A stretch of 64,000 nt of DNA. It comes from Candidatus Cybelea septentrionalis (GTDB taxonomy: Bacteria; Vulcanimicrobiota; Vulcanimicrobiia; Vulcanimicrobiales; Vulcanimicrobiaceae). This document shows, one piece after another, positions 48,270-56,483 of this stretch (position 1 is its first letter; each line of letters starts with the position of its first letter). The stretch is taken from the NCBI GenBank assembly GCA_003158175.1, contig PMHJ01000034.1, positions 148,025 through 212,024 on the forward strand. The letters run 5' to 3'. Made by a program: the position numbers and the translations under genes. Below the pieces are notes generated by a model. It was given only the letters and a program-made list of their open reading frames with translations. It ran no database searches and was not told the origin of the DNA.

Positions 48270-50987
48270 GTGAACTTGGCCGGAAAAGTACGGATCTTCG
48301 AGCTCGCAAAAGAAGTCGGGCTCACCTCAAAAGAACTCACGGCGCTCTTCAATGAGCGTTTGGGGGGCGTCTTCGAGGCGAAAAACCAGCTGAGCGTCGT
48401 GCCCGACCAGATCGCCGATCTGGTGCGCACCGTTCTGCTCAAGGAAGTCGAAAAGCCACCCACCCGGCCGAAGACGAGCGCTCCGAGCGCTGTTTCTCCC
48501 ACGGCGGCAAAGGCGGCAGCCGCAAAGCCGGCCGCTGCGAAGCCGCCGGCGGCGTCCGCCCCGGCCACGACGCCCGCGCCGGTGGCACGGTTGCGGCCGG
48601 TCAGCGCGCGCACCGTGGCTCGACCCGCCGAAGCGGCGGCTCCGCCGGCGCCCGAGCCCGCAGCAGCCGTCGTTGAAGCGCCCGCCGTCGCGGCCGTTGT
48701 CGAAGCCCCCGCGCCTCGCAGGCCCGCGCCCGCGCCGCGCCCGGCGTCAGAGCCGATCTTCCAACTCCGTCCAGTGCCCGCAGGGCAGCCCTCGATTCAA
48801 AAGCGGCAGGCCCCTCCCCCGGCTGCGTCCGCCGCCTCGGCCTCGCCCGGACCGCGAACCGGCCTTCCAGGACGGCCCGGTGTGGCGCCGCGACCAGGCG
48901 AAGTCATGCCCGGCCAAGGCGGGAAGGGGACGGGCGCCCCTGCGCGCGGTCCCATCGCGCCACGGCCGCTCCCTCCGCCGCGGCGTCCGGCTGGGAACGG
49001 ACCGTTCCGGCCAATGGCCCCCGGCACTCGTCCCGCACCAGGCCGCCCCGGTTCCGGACCGACCACTGAGGCGCCAACGCCTTCGAGTGGAGCTCGTCCA
49101 GGAGACCGCGCGCGGAGCCATGAGGAGAAGGCCACCGCTAAAAAGGATCGCGAGAAGGAGCTGCTGCTCGAGAAGGAGCGTCAGCGGAAGAAGAAGGGCG
49201 GATCCGCTCCCGCGCCCGCGCGCGCATTGGAGACGATCGAAATCCCCGATCTGCTGACCGTGCAAGAACTCGCAACGTCGATGATCGTTCCGGCGCGCGA
49301 CGTGATCACCGAGCTGATCAAGATCGGAACGATGGCAACGATCAACCAGAATATTTCGAGCGATGTTGCCATCCAAATCGCCAAGCGCTTCGGATACAAC
49401 GCGGTCGTGAAAGAGGCCGGCGAAGAAGTTACGGTCGAGCAAGAGGAAGACAAGCCCGAGATGATGACGCCGCGTCCGCCCGTCGTCACGGTACTCGGGC
49501 ACGTCGACCACGGCAAGACCTCGCTGCTCGACAAGATCCGTCAAGCGAACGTCGCGGCCGGCGAAGCGGGCGGCATCACGCAGAAAATCGGTGCGTACAC
49601 CGTCGAGCGCAACGATCGCAAGATCACCTTCGTCGATACGCCCGGTCATGAGGCCTTCACGGCGATGCGTGCGCGAGGCGCCAAAGTCACCGACGTCGCG
49701 ATCCTCGTCGTGGCGGCGGACGATGGCGTCATGCCCCAGACCAGAGAGGCGATCGCACACGTCAAAGCGGCACACGTTCCGATCGTCGTTGCGATCAACA
49801 AAATGGATAAGGCCGACGCGCAGCCGGATCGCGTAAAGCAGCAGCTCGTCGAGCAGGGCTTACAGCCCGTCGATTGGGGCGGCACCGTCGAAATGGTTCC
49901 AGTCTCCGCGAGAACGGGGGACGGCATCGAAGGTTTGCTCGATACCGTGCTGCTCGAAGCAGACATTCGCGAACTGCGTGCGAACAAAAACCGCCGCGCG
50001 ACGGGCGTGGTGATCGAATCGGCATTGCATCGCGGTCGCGGCGCGGTCGCGACGGTGCTCGTACAGAACGGCACGCTGCGCGTCGGCGATATCGTCGTGG
50101 CCGGCGGTACGTTTGGAAAAGTCCGCGCGCTCATCGACGACAAAGGCAAACAAGTAAAGAAGGCCGGCCCTTCGATTCCCGTCGAGGTGATGGGGCTTTC
50201 CGACGTCCCCTCGGCCGGCGATACGCTCAGCGTGGTCAGCGACGAACGCGTGGCTCGTGAAACCGCGGAGAAGCGAGCGACGCGCCGGCGCGACGTTCGC
50301 ATGGCTGCCACGGGAACGCAGCGTGTCTCGCTTGAGACCTTCATGTCAATGCCGGCCGAAGGAAACAAGGTGCTCAATTTGATCATCAAAGCCGACGGCC
50401 AGGGTTCGCTTGAAGCTCTGCAATCCCGCATGGAATCGCTCTCGACCGAAGACGTGGAAATTCGCGTCATCCATGGCGGTGTGGGTGCGATCTCGCCCAA
50501 CGACGTCAACCTTGCCAGCGCGTCGAACGCCGTTTTGATCGGCTTTAATATTCGTCCCGACGAAACGGCTCGGCGTTTGGCCGAGAACGAGGGCGTCGAC
50601 TTGCGCTTCTACCAGGTCATTTACGAGATCGAAGACGATCTTAAGAAAGCGATGCGCGGCATGCTCTCGCCGGTCGAGCGCGAGGTCATACTGGGTCGCG
50701 CGGAAGCACGCCAGGTCTTCAAGGTCAGCCGAGTCGGAACCATCGTCGGCGCTTACGTTACCGGCGGGAAGATCACGCGCAATGCGAAGGCGCGGGTCAT
50801 TCGAGACGCCACCGTCGTGTTCGATGGTGAAATCGAAAGCCTGCGCCGCTTCAAGGACGACGTTCGCGAAGTTGCCGAGGGCTTTGAGTGCGGCATTCAG
50901 ATCGCCAAGTTCCAAGACATAAAAGAGGGCGACGTCATCGAAGCCTACGCCCTCGAGCAGGTCGCGCCGGAGCTTGCGCGCGCGTGA
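48270..50987 (+). CDS. infB: Translation initiation factor IF-2
   Basis: GTPase placing initiator tRNA on the 30S subunit. N-terminal IF2_N motif (KVRIFELAKEVGLTSKELTA), then about 300 residues of Pro/Ala/Lys-rich linker, a second IF2_N-like segment (TVQELATSMIVPARDVITEL), then the G domain (GHVDHGKTSLLDKIR, DTPGHEAFTAMRARG, NKMDKADAQ), domain II and the C-terminal fMet-tRNA-binding domain. 905 residues. Start GTG 48270 or TTG 48276; the latter gives the more usual MAGKVR start. Stop overlaps rbfA (GTGA). Confidence 0.97.
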   Translation: MNLAGKVRIFELAKEVGLTSKELTALFNERLGGVFEAKNQLSVVPDQIADLVRTVLLKEVEKPPTRPKTSAPSAVSPTAAKAAAAKPAAAKPPAASAPATTPAPVARLRPVSARTVARPAEAAAPPAPEPAAAVVEAPAVAAVVEAPAPRRPAPAPRPASEPIFQLRPVPAGQPSIQKRQAPPPAASAASASPGPRTGLPGRPGVAPRPGEVMPGQGGKGTGAPARGPIAPRPLPPPRRPAGNGPFRPMAPGTRPAPGRPGSGPTTEAPTPSSGARPGDRARSHEEKATAKKDREKELLLEKERQRKKKGGSAPAPARALETIEIPDLLTVQELATSMIVPARDVITELIKIGTMATINQNISSDVAIQIAKRFGYNAVVKEAGEEVTVEQEEDKPEMMTPRPPVVTVLGHVDHGKTSLLDKIRQANVAAGEAGGITQKIGAYTVERNDRKITFVDTPGHEAFTAMRARGAKVTDVAILVVAADDGVMPQTREAIAHVKAAHVPIVVAINKMDKADAQPDRVKQQLVEQGLQPVDWGGTVEMVPVSARTGDGIEGLLDTVLLEADIRELRANKNRRATGVVIESALHRGRGAVATVLVQNGTLRVGDIVVAGGTFGKVRALIDDKGKQVKKAGPSIPVEVMGLSDVPSAGDTLSVVSDERVARETAEKRATRRRDVRMAATGTQRVSLETFMSMPAEGNKVLNLIIKADGQGSLEALQSRMESLSTEDVEIRVIHGGVGAISPNDVNLASASNAVLIGFNIRPDETARRLAENEGVDLRFYQVIYEIEDDLKKAMRGMLSPVEREVILGRAEARQVFKVSRVGTIVGAYVTGGKITRNAKARVIRDATVVFDGEIESLRRFKDDVREVAEGFECGIQIAKFQDIKEGDVIEAYALEQVAPELARA

Positions 50988-51346
50988 AGCCACAGCGGAT
51001 CGCGAAGATCGATCACGAGATCCAGCGCATCCTCGGAACGCTGATCTCGCAGGAGCTGCAGGATCCGCGACTTGCGTTCGTGACGGTAACGCGCGTTGAG
51101 GTGAGCGACGATTTAAGGCACTGCAAGGTCTTCGTGTCGGTGATCGGCGACCGGCATCAGGCGCGGCAATCGCTCGACGCACTTCAACATGCGAGCCGCT
51201 TTTTGCGTGGCGAGTTGGGACACAAGATCGACTTGCGCTACACTCCCGAGCTGATCTTCGTGGAAGACCGCTCCGCCGAGCGCGCCATCGAGTTGGCGAA
51301 GATGCTGCGCGACGCGGCGCAGCTGACGCCGAAGGAGAGCGAATGA
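50984..51346 (+). CDS. rbfA: Ribosome-binding factor A
   Basis: KH-like 30S maturation factor. Signatures: RIAKIDHEIQRILGTLISQE, DPRLAFVTVTRVEVSDDLRH, CKVFVSVIGD and the C-terminal LRYTPELIFVEDRSAERA. 120 residues. GTG start overlapping infB and ATGA overlap with the next gene. Confidence 0.95.
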   Translation: MKPQRIAKIDHEIQRILGTLISQELQDPRLAFVTVTRVEVSDDLRHCKVFVSVIGDRHQARQSLDALQHASRFLRGELGHKIDLRYTPELIFVEDRSAERAIELAKMLRDAAQLTPKESE

Positions 51347-52323
51347 TCGAAAGCAAGCCGCGGATCGCGTCGGTCAAAGAGGTCGCGCAGGAGCTGCATC
51401 GCCGCAGTTCCTTCGTAATGGTCAGTCACGTCAAGCCCGACGGAGACACCCTCGGGGCCGGGTTGGCACTCGGTCTGGCGCTCAAGAAGCTCGGAAAGAA
51501 CGTTTGGTACTTTCAACAAGACAGCGTCCCGCGCAATCTACGCTTCTTGCCCGATGCCGAGCTCGTCTCAAACGAGCTGCCGCAGGCGGCTCGCGAGGAC
51601 GCACTCTACGTATTCTGCGACATGAGCGATTGGCGGCGCGCGGGCGATCTTTTGCCCCCGGTCGCGCGCGAGAACATGCTCGACATCGATCACCACCTGG
51701 GCAACTCGCTCTTCGGGAAGCTCAACTTCGTGCTGGAGAACGAATGTTCGACGGGAAGCGTCGTCATGCGAATTCTGCGCGAGCTCGGCGTCCCGATCGA
51801 CGCCCGGATCGCGACCTGCATCCTGGCGGCGATCATGACCGATACGGGCGCTTTCATGCACTCGAACACGACGCCGGAGGTACTCGAAGTCTCGGCGGAG
51901 TTGATGCGGCTCGGTGCCGACAAAGAGCGCATCACGCGAGAGATCTTTGCTAATAAGCGAGTTGCCGCAACGAAACTCTTGGGCTGCATCATCGGCGCCA
52001 TGCGTTTCGCCCACGACGGCCGTTATTGTTACTCCTACGTGGATGACGCAATGCTCGCGCAGACCGGCGCCGACGGAGAAGACACCGAAGATACCGTCAA
52101 CGTATTGCTCGGACAAGAGGGCGTCGACGTCGCAGCGCTTTTCAAGGCGATCGAAGGCGAAATCCGCGTTTCCTTGCGTTCGAGCGGACGCCTCAACGTT
52201 CAGGCCGTGGCCCGGGTTTTGGGAGGCGGCGGTCATTTCCGCGCGGCCGGCCTAACCTTCGAGGGAACGCTGAACGAAGCAATCGGCAGCGTCGAGGCGG
52301 CGTTGGTCGCACAAGGCCTCTAG
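51343..52323 (+). CDS. nrnA: DHH/DHHA1 phosphoesterase (NrnA-like)
   Basis: Oligoribonuclease/pAp phosphatase family. Motifs: SHVKPDGDTLGAGLALGLAL (motif I, DGD), CDMSDWRR, MLDIDHHLGN (DHH motif), TDTGAFMHSNT and the C-terminal DHHA1 GGGGHFRAAGLTFEG. 326 residues. The rbfA-nrnA-truB order is the usual one in Firmicutes and relatives. Substrates are probably nanoRNA and pAp; c-di-AMP-degrading relatives (GdpP) have extra domains absent here. Confidence 0.92.
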   Translation: MIESKPRIASVKEVAQELHRRSSFVMVSHVKPDGDTLGAGLALGLALKKLGKNVWYFQQDSVPRNLRFLPDAELVSNELPQAAREDALYVFCDMSDWRRAGDLLPPVARENMLDIDHHLGNSLFGKLNFVLENECSTGSVVMRILRELGVPIDARIATCILAAIMTDTGAFMHSNTTPEVLEVSAELMRLGADKERITREIFANKRVAATKLLGCIIGAMRFAHDGRYCYSYVDDAMLAQTGADGEDTEDTVNVLLGQEGVDVAALFKAIEGEIRVSLRSSGRLNVQAVARVLGGGGHFRAAGLTFEGTLNEAIGSVEAALVAQGL

Positions 52324-52353
52324 GAGTCTGTAAGGCGTCCGCACAGCGGCGAC

Positions 52354-53229
52354 ATGATCGGCTTCGTTAATCTCTTTAAGGCGGCCGGGCCAACCTCGGC
52401 ACGCGTCGTCTCGCGCGTCCGCCGAATCTATGCGATTTACGGAGGCGATCGAAAGATCGCGGCGGGTCATCTCGGAACGCTCGATCCGCAAGCGGCGGGC
52501 GTACTTCCCGTAGCGATTGGAAAGGCCACCCGGCTGATCTCCTTGCTCGAAGATCAGCGAAAGGGGTATGCGTTCACGCTGGTGCTCGGGCGTTCGACGA
52601 CGACGCAAGATGCGTCCGGCGAGACGGTCGAGGAGCGCGCGGTTCCATCGAACTGGCCGCGTCTCTTGAGCGAGGCGCTCCCTCACTTCGTTGGAAAGCT
52701 CGCGCAAGTTCCGCCCATGTACTCGGCCGCCCACCATCAGGGCCGGCGGCTCTACGAGCTGGCACGCGAAGGCAAGATCGTCGAGCGCAAGTCGCGACAA
52801 GTAACGATTTATGGACTGACGCTGCTCGGCGTTGAGCCGCCGCAGACGGCGCGATTGCGCGTGGCATGCAGCGAGGGAACCTACGTCCGCACGCTCTGCG
52901 ACGAACTTGGAGCGGCGATCGGCGTGCCAGCGCACATGGGCGCGCTCGTTCGCGAGGGCTCGGGACCCTTCGTTCTCTACGAAGCGCTCACGATCGAAGA
53001 GATTGCCCGCGCGCCGGAACGAGCGCTGATCGCTCCGGAGCACATCATTCCGCTGCCCACGATCGTTCTCGATCTGCGTGGATCGGCCGACTTTCGCGCC
53101 GGTCGAGTCGTTCCGCTTCCGCAAGGGGCGACGGCCCGGCACGTCTTCGTGCGCGACGAGTCGCGAATGCTCGTCGGCGTAGGCGAGGCACTCGGCACGC
53201 TCCTTGCTCCCCGCAAGGTCTTCGTATGA
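52354..53229 (+). CDS. truB: tRNA pseudouridine(55) synthase
   Basis: Makes pseudouridine 55 in the T-loop. Signatures: NLFKAAGPTSARVVSRVR, GHLGTLDPQAAGVLPVAIG with catalytic Asp44, KGYAFTLVLGRSTTTQDASG, VPPMYSAAHHQGRRLYELAR, and CSEGTYVRTLCDELGAAIG. 291 residues, ending in a short PUA-like tail. ATGA overlap with ribF. Confidence 0.96.
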   Translation: MIGFVNLFKAAGPTSARVVSRVRRIYAIYGGDRKIAAGHLGTLDPQAAGVLPVAIGKATRLISLLEDQRKGYAFTLVLGRSTTTQDASGETVEERAVPSNWPRLLSEALPHFVGKLAQVPPMYSAAHHQGRRLYELAREGKIVERKSRQVTIYGLTLLGVEPPQTARLRVACSEGTYVRTLCDELGAAIGVPAHMGALVREGSGPFVLYEALTIEEIARAPERALIAPEHIIPLPTIVLDLRGSADFRAGRVVPLPQGATARHVFVRDESRMLVGVGEALGTLLAPRKVFV

Positions 53230-54137
53230 AGCTGTACCACCAGATCGAGCGCAACAGCGAAAGGCCGCTGGTGCTGGCGATCGGGTTCTTCGATGGATTC
53301 CATCTCGGCCATCGCGAGATCGCGCGGCAAACGCTGCGGTTGCGCAAACCCGGTTGGCGCGCGGGCGTGCTGACCTTCGCAAATCATCCGGCAACGCATC
53401 TACGCCCCGGCACCGAGCCCCCGATGATTTGCACGGAGCAGGAACGGCTCTGCCTGCTCGCGCGCGCCGGCTTTGACGAATGTTTTTTCGTGCGGTTCGA
53501 CGATCGAATCGCGACGCTCTCGCCGGCCGCCTTTCTCGAGCTCTTGATTCCGCTCGGAGTTCGCGCCGTTGTCGTCGGCGATACGTTCCGCTTCGGTCAC
53601 CGGCGCGCCGGCGACACTGCGTTCATGAGCGAGTATCTGATGCGGCGCGGCATCAGGGTCGTTGCGGTCGATCGGGTTGGCGAAGACGGCGAGCGCGTTT
53701 CGAGCACGCGCATTCGCGGCCTCATTCGAGAAGGAGATCTTGCTTCCGCAGATCGGCTGCTGGGCGGCGCCGGTTACGAGATCCGCGGACCGGTGGAGTT
53801 TGGCGCCGGGCGCGGCCATACGTTGGGATTCCCAACGGCCAACATCTCCGTCCCTTCGAAGCTGATTCCCAAGGATGGAGTCTATTCCGCGAGCGCGCGC
53901 TACGACGGTCGCGATTATGCGTCCCTCGTCTCGATTGGAACCAATCCCCAGTTCAACGGTAGCCGGCGCACCGTGGAAGCGTGGCTGCGCGATTTTGCGC
54001 ACACGATCTACGGACGCGAGTTGTGGATACGGGACCTTCGGTACGTGCGCGAACAGCGGCTTTTTCCCGACGTCGCCGAACTCGTCGAGCAAATGCAACA
54101 AGACGTTGCGGCGGTAGGTTATCCCAGTTATGGCTAG
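53226..54137 (+). CDS. ribF: Bifunctional riboflavin kinase/FAD synthetase
   Basis: Makes FMN and FAD from riboflavin. N-terminal FAD synthetase domain with IGFFDGFHLGHREI (nucleotide-binding HxGH) and VVGDTFRFGHRRAGD, SSTRIRGLIREGDL; C-terminal riboflavin kinase domain with GRGHTLGFPTANISVPSKL, PKDGVYSASARYDGRDYASL, VSIGTNPQFNG and the late EAWLRDFAHTIYGRELWI. 303 residues; start ATG 53226. Confidence 0.96.
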   Translation: MKLYHQIERNSERPLVLAIGFFDGFHLGHREIARQTLRLRKPGWRAGVLTFANHPATHLRPGTEPPMICTEQERLCLLARAGFDECFFVRFDDRIATLSPAAFLELLIPLGVRAVVVGDTFRFGHRRAGDTAFMSEYLMRRGIRVVAVDRVGEDGERVSSTRIRGLIREGDLASADRLLGGAGYEIRGPVEFGAGRGHTLGFPTANISVPSKLIPKDGVYSASARYDGRDYASLVSIGTNPQFNGSRRTVEAWLRDFAHTIYGRELWIRDLRYVREQRLFPDVAELVEQMQQDVAAVGYPSYG

Positions 54138-54645
54138 GTGGGTTCGAGCGTCCGCCATCGTTCTTGCCTGTGCGCTCGCGGCATGCGTTCGCGCCGGCAG
54201 CGCCGATTCGGGCGGTTCGTCCAAGGTTGCCCGCGTTGGCGAACCGGCACCGCCGTGGAGCGAGCCGAGCGTGCCCGGGCCAAGCCTTTCGCTGGCCGCT
54301 TTACGCGGTAAGGCCGTCTATCTCAACTTTTTTGCGAGCTGGTGCCCGCCGTGCAGCGCCGAGGCTCCGGCGATCGACTCCATTGCACGCGACTTTGCCG
54401 CGCAAGGCTTTCAAGTCGTCGGCGTGGACGTGCTCGAAAACGCGCGTAAGGCAGCCGACTTTCGCAACCAGCATCATTTGACGTATCCCGTAGTCGTCGA
54501 CGGGGGAACGCTGCGCGATCAATACGCCATCAACGGGCTTCCGGTCCACGTCTTCATCGACCGGCTCGGAATCGTACGGCGGATCGTTGTCGGCGAGATG
54601 TCGCCGGCAGAGATGCGCAGCAACGCCGAACGTCTATTGCGGTGA
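54130..54645 (+). CDS. TlpA/ResA-like thioredoxin-fold lipoprotein
   Basis: A 171-residue exported protein with a lipobox (VLACALAAC, Cys19). The thioredoxin-like domain has FFASWCPPCSAEAP (redox pair Cys72/Cys75) and the cis-Pro segment INGLPVHVFIDR, where Val replaces the usual Thr before or after the cis-Pro. Such proteins reduce apocytochromes or other periplasmic thiols. The start overlaps ribF by 8 nt; the stop overlaps the next lipoprotein (GTGA). Confidence 0.9.
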   Translation: MARWVRASAIVLACALAACVRAGSADSGGSSKVARVGEPAPPWSEPSVPGPSLSLAALRGKAVYLNFFASWCPPCSAEAPAIDSIARDFAAQGFQVVGVDVLENARKAADFRNQHHLTYPVVVDGGTLRDQYAINGLPVHVFIDRLGIVRRIVVGEMSPAEMRSNAERLLR

Positions 54646-56483
54646 TGTTTTTGGGGCAACGCCGAAGGTTTGCCTGGAGCTTGGGCGTTGTGCTTACCGC
54701 CTGCGTAATCGACGGCTGCAGCGGCGGCTCGGGGTCCGGCGTGATGATGCCGCTCGCAAACTCGGGCGGGGCAGCGGGGAACACGGTCGTTCGGATCTTC
54801 GTTCCGACGACGCAGCAGAACGGTTTTGCCAGAACGCCGCCCCCGCCGCCGTCGTCCGTCGGCGCCCCGGCCCCGGTCATGGGCGGCGTCGTCCCGCCGT
54901 CGGTTGGGACGGCGCCGGCTGCTACCCCCACTTCGCCGCCTCCTCCGGGTTCGCAAGTGCTCGCCATTAACGTGAATGGCCCGACGGCAATCAGCCAAAC
55001 GCTGGCGGTCGGACCGAACGCCGGAGGCTGCGCGCCCGCGCTGGGCGGTACGAGTTGCCAACTAACGCTTGCTCTTCCCGCGGGAACCTATATGGGGACG
55101 ATCGGAATCGCCAACACCGCCGCTTCGACCGCGATCGCATTTAGTGTAGCGCCCAACGGACAGAACGTCTTTGGCGTCACGCTGAGCGGCGCAGCGGCGC
55201 AGGTCGCGGTCGTTCCGGCATCGTCGCTGAGCGCTCAGAACGCACAGGGCGGAATCGATCTCTATGGTTCCGGCCGCCACGCCGTGCTCGTGGAAGCATT
55301 CGATGCGAACCAAAACGTCATCGTCAGCAACGCGCCCGCAACCTTTACGTTGAGTCAGGCTGGTGGCGCGCTTCCCGTCGGCATCACGCAACCGTCGGCC
55401 ACCGCGCCGAACCTCTTCTACGTAACGCCGAACGGCGTCGGCAACACGACGTCGGCTCTTTTGCGCGCGACGGCCGCTTATCTCGGGCCGGCGAATCCCT
55501 GCTCGCAGGCGAGCGCCGTCTGCAGCAGTACCGTCCGCGTCGACGTGCGCCAAATTCTGGCGGTTGCAAATTCGAATGCGAACGACGTCACGCTCTACGT
55601 TAACGGCCAGAGCCTTCCGCTGGCCACGGTGCAAAACGGAGTTACGAACCCGCAGGCGCTGATCTTCGATTCGGCCGGCGATCTTTTCGTTGCGGATCAA
55701 CCCGGGAGCGTGACCGAATACACACCGCCTTACAACACCACGCCGACGACGATTAGCAACGGCGTCAACCATCCCCAGGCGTTAGCGATCGACTCGCGAG
55801 GCGATCTATTCGTCGCAAACGGCAGCGGAAGCAACACCGTAACGATGTACTCGCCACCCTATAATGGACAACCGGCGGAGACGATTTCATCCGGAATCAA
55901 CGATCCGGTCGGCATTACCCTCGACTCGAGCTCCAATCTCTTCGTCGTCAACGAAGCGGCGAACACCGTGACGCAGTACGCACCGCCCTATGTCGCAGCG
56001 CAGACCACGATCTCGAAGGGACTCAACGCCCCAAACTCTCTCGCGCTCGATGTCCGCGGAAATCTCTTCGTGGCAAATCTCAATTCGACGCCGAACTCAG
56101 TCGTTGAGTATTCGCCGCCGTTTGCCGGTGGAAGCGCGCCGATTGCGACGATCACGGATGGCGTGAACGAACAAGGTGCGATCGGTTTGAACGGCTCGGC
56201 CAATCTTTTCGTTCCGAACCAAGGCGCGAACACGGTGACGGAGTACGTCGCACCGTATGCCAACCCGCCGGCTACGATCGTCGGTGGCCAAAGCCAGCCG
56301 GTCGCCCTGGCGATCGACGCGCTCGGCAACCTCTACGTCGCAAACTACGGTAACAATACGGTTACGGTGTATACGCCGCCATATGCGAGCGGCTCGTGGA
56401 CGACGCTGGGGAACGGCATAAGTCTCCCGCTCGCGCTCTCGCTCTCGCCGGCGACCAATGCCTCGACCGCGCTAATCCCCTAG
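54642..56483 (+). CDS. Secreted or lipid-anchored NHL-type beta-propeller protein
   Basis: A 613-residue protein with a signal peptide and probable lipobox (VVLTAC, Cys21; a second Cys at 26). After a Pro/Thr-rich linker comes a beta-domain (about 105-300), then from about 305 a propeller of about seven repeats of roughly 43 residues, each with a core like PQALAIDSRGDLFVANGSGS followed by NTVTMYSPPYN; the PPY element recurs in most blades. Such propellers bind ligands or partner proteins outside the cell. Start GTG 54642, with an ATG directly after. Its TAG stop shares CTAG with the convergent clp gene. Confidence 0.8.
   Translation: MMFLGQRRRFAWSLGVVLTACVIDGCSGGSGSGVMMPLANSGGAAGNTVVRIFVPTTQQNGFARTPPPPPSSVGAPAPVMGGVVPPSVGTAPAATPTSPPPPGSQVLAINVNGPTAISQTLAVGPNAGGCAPALGGTSCQLTLALPAGTYMGTIGIANTAASTAIAFSVAPNGQNVFGVTLSGAAAQVAVVPASSLSAQNAQGGIDLYGSGRHAVLVEAFDANQNVIVSNAPATFTLSQAGGALPVGITQPSATAPNLFYVTPNGVGNTTSALLRATAAYLGPANPCSQASAVCSSTVRVDVRQILAVANSNANDVTLYVNGQSLPLATVQNGVTNPQALIFDSAGDLFVADQPGSVTEYTPPYNTTPTTISNGVNHPQALAIDSRGDLFVANGSGSNTVTMYSPPYNGQPAETISSGINDPVGITLDSSSNLFVVNEAANTVTQYAPPYVAAQTTISKGLNAPNSLALDVRGNLFVANLNSTPNSVVEYSPPFAGGSAPIATITDGVNEQGAIGLNGSANLFVPNQGANTVTEYVAPYANPPATIVGGQSQPVALAIDALGNLYVANYGNNTVTVYTPPYASGSWTTLGNGISLPLALSLSPATNASTALIP

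Noticed and set aside
49646..50509. 287-codon minus-strand frame inside infB
   Set aside because: Antisense reading of the conserved IF-2 GTPase; Ser/Thr/Ala-rich artefact.
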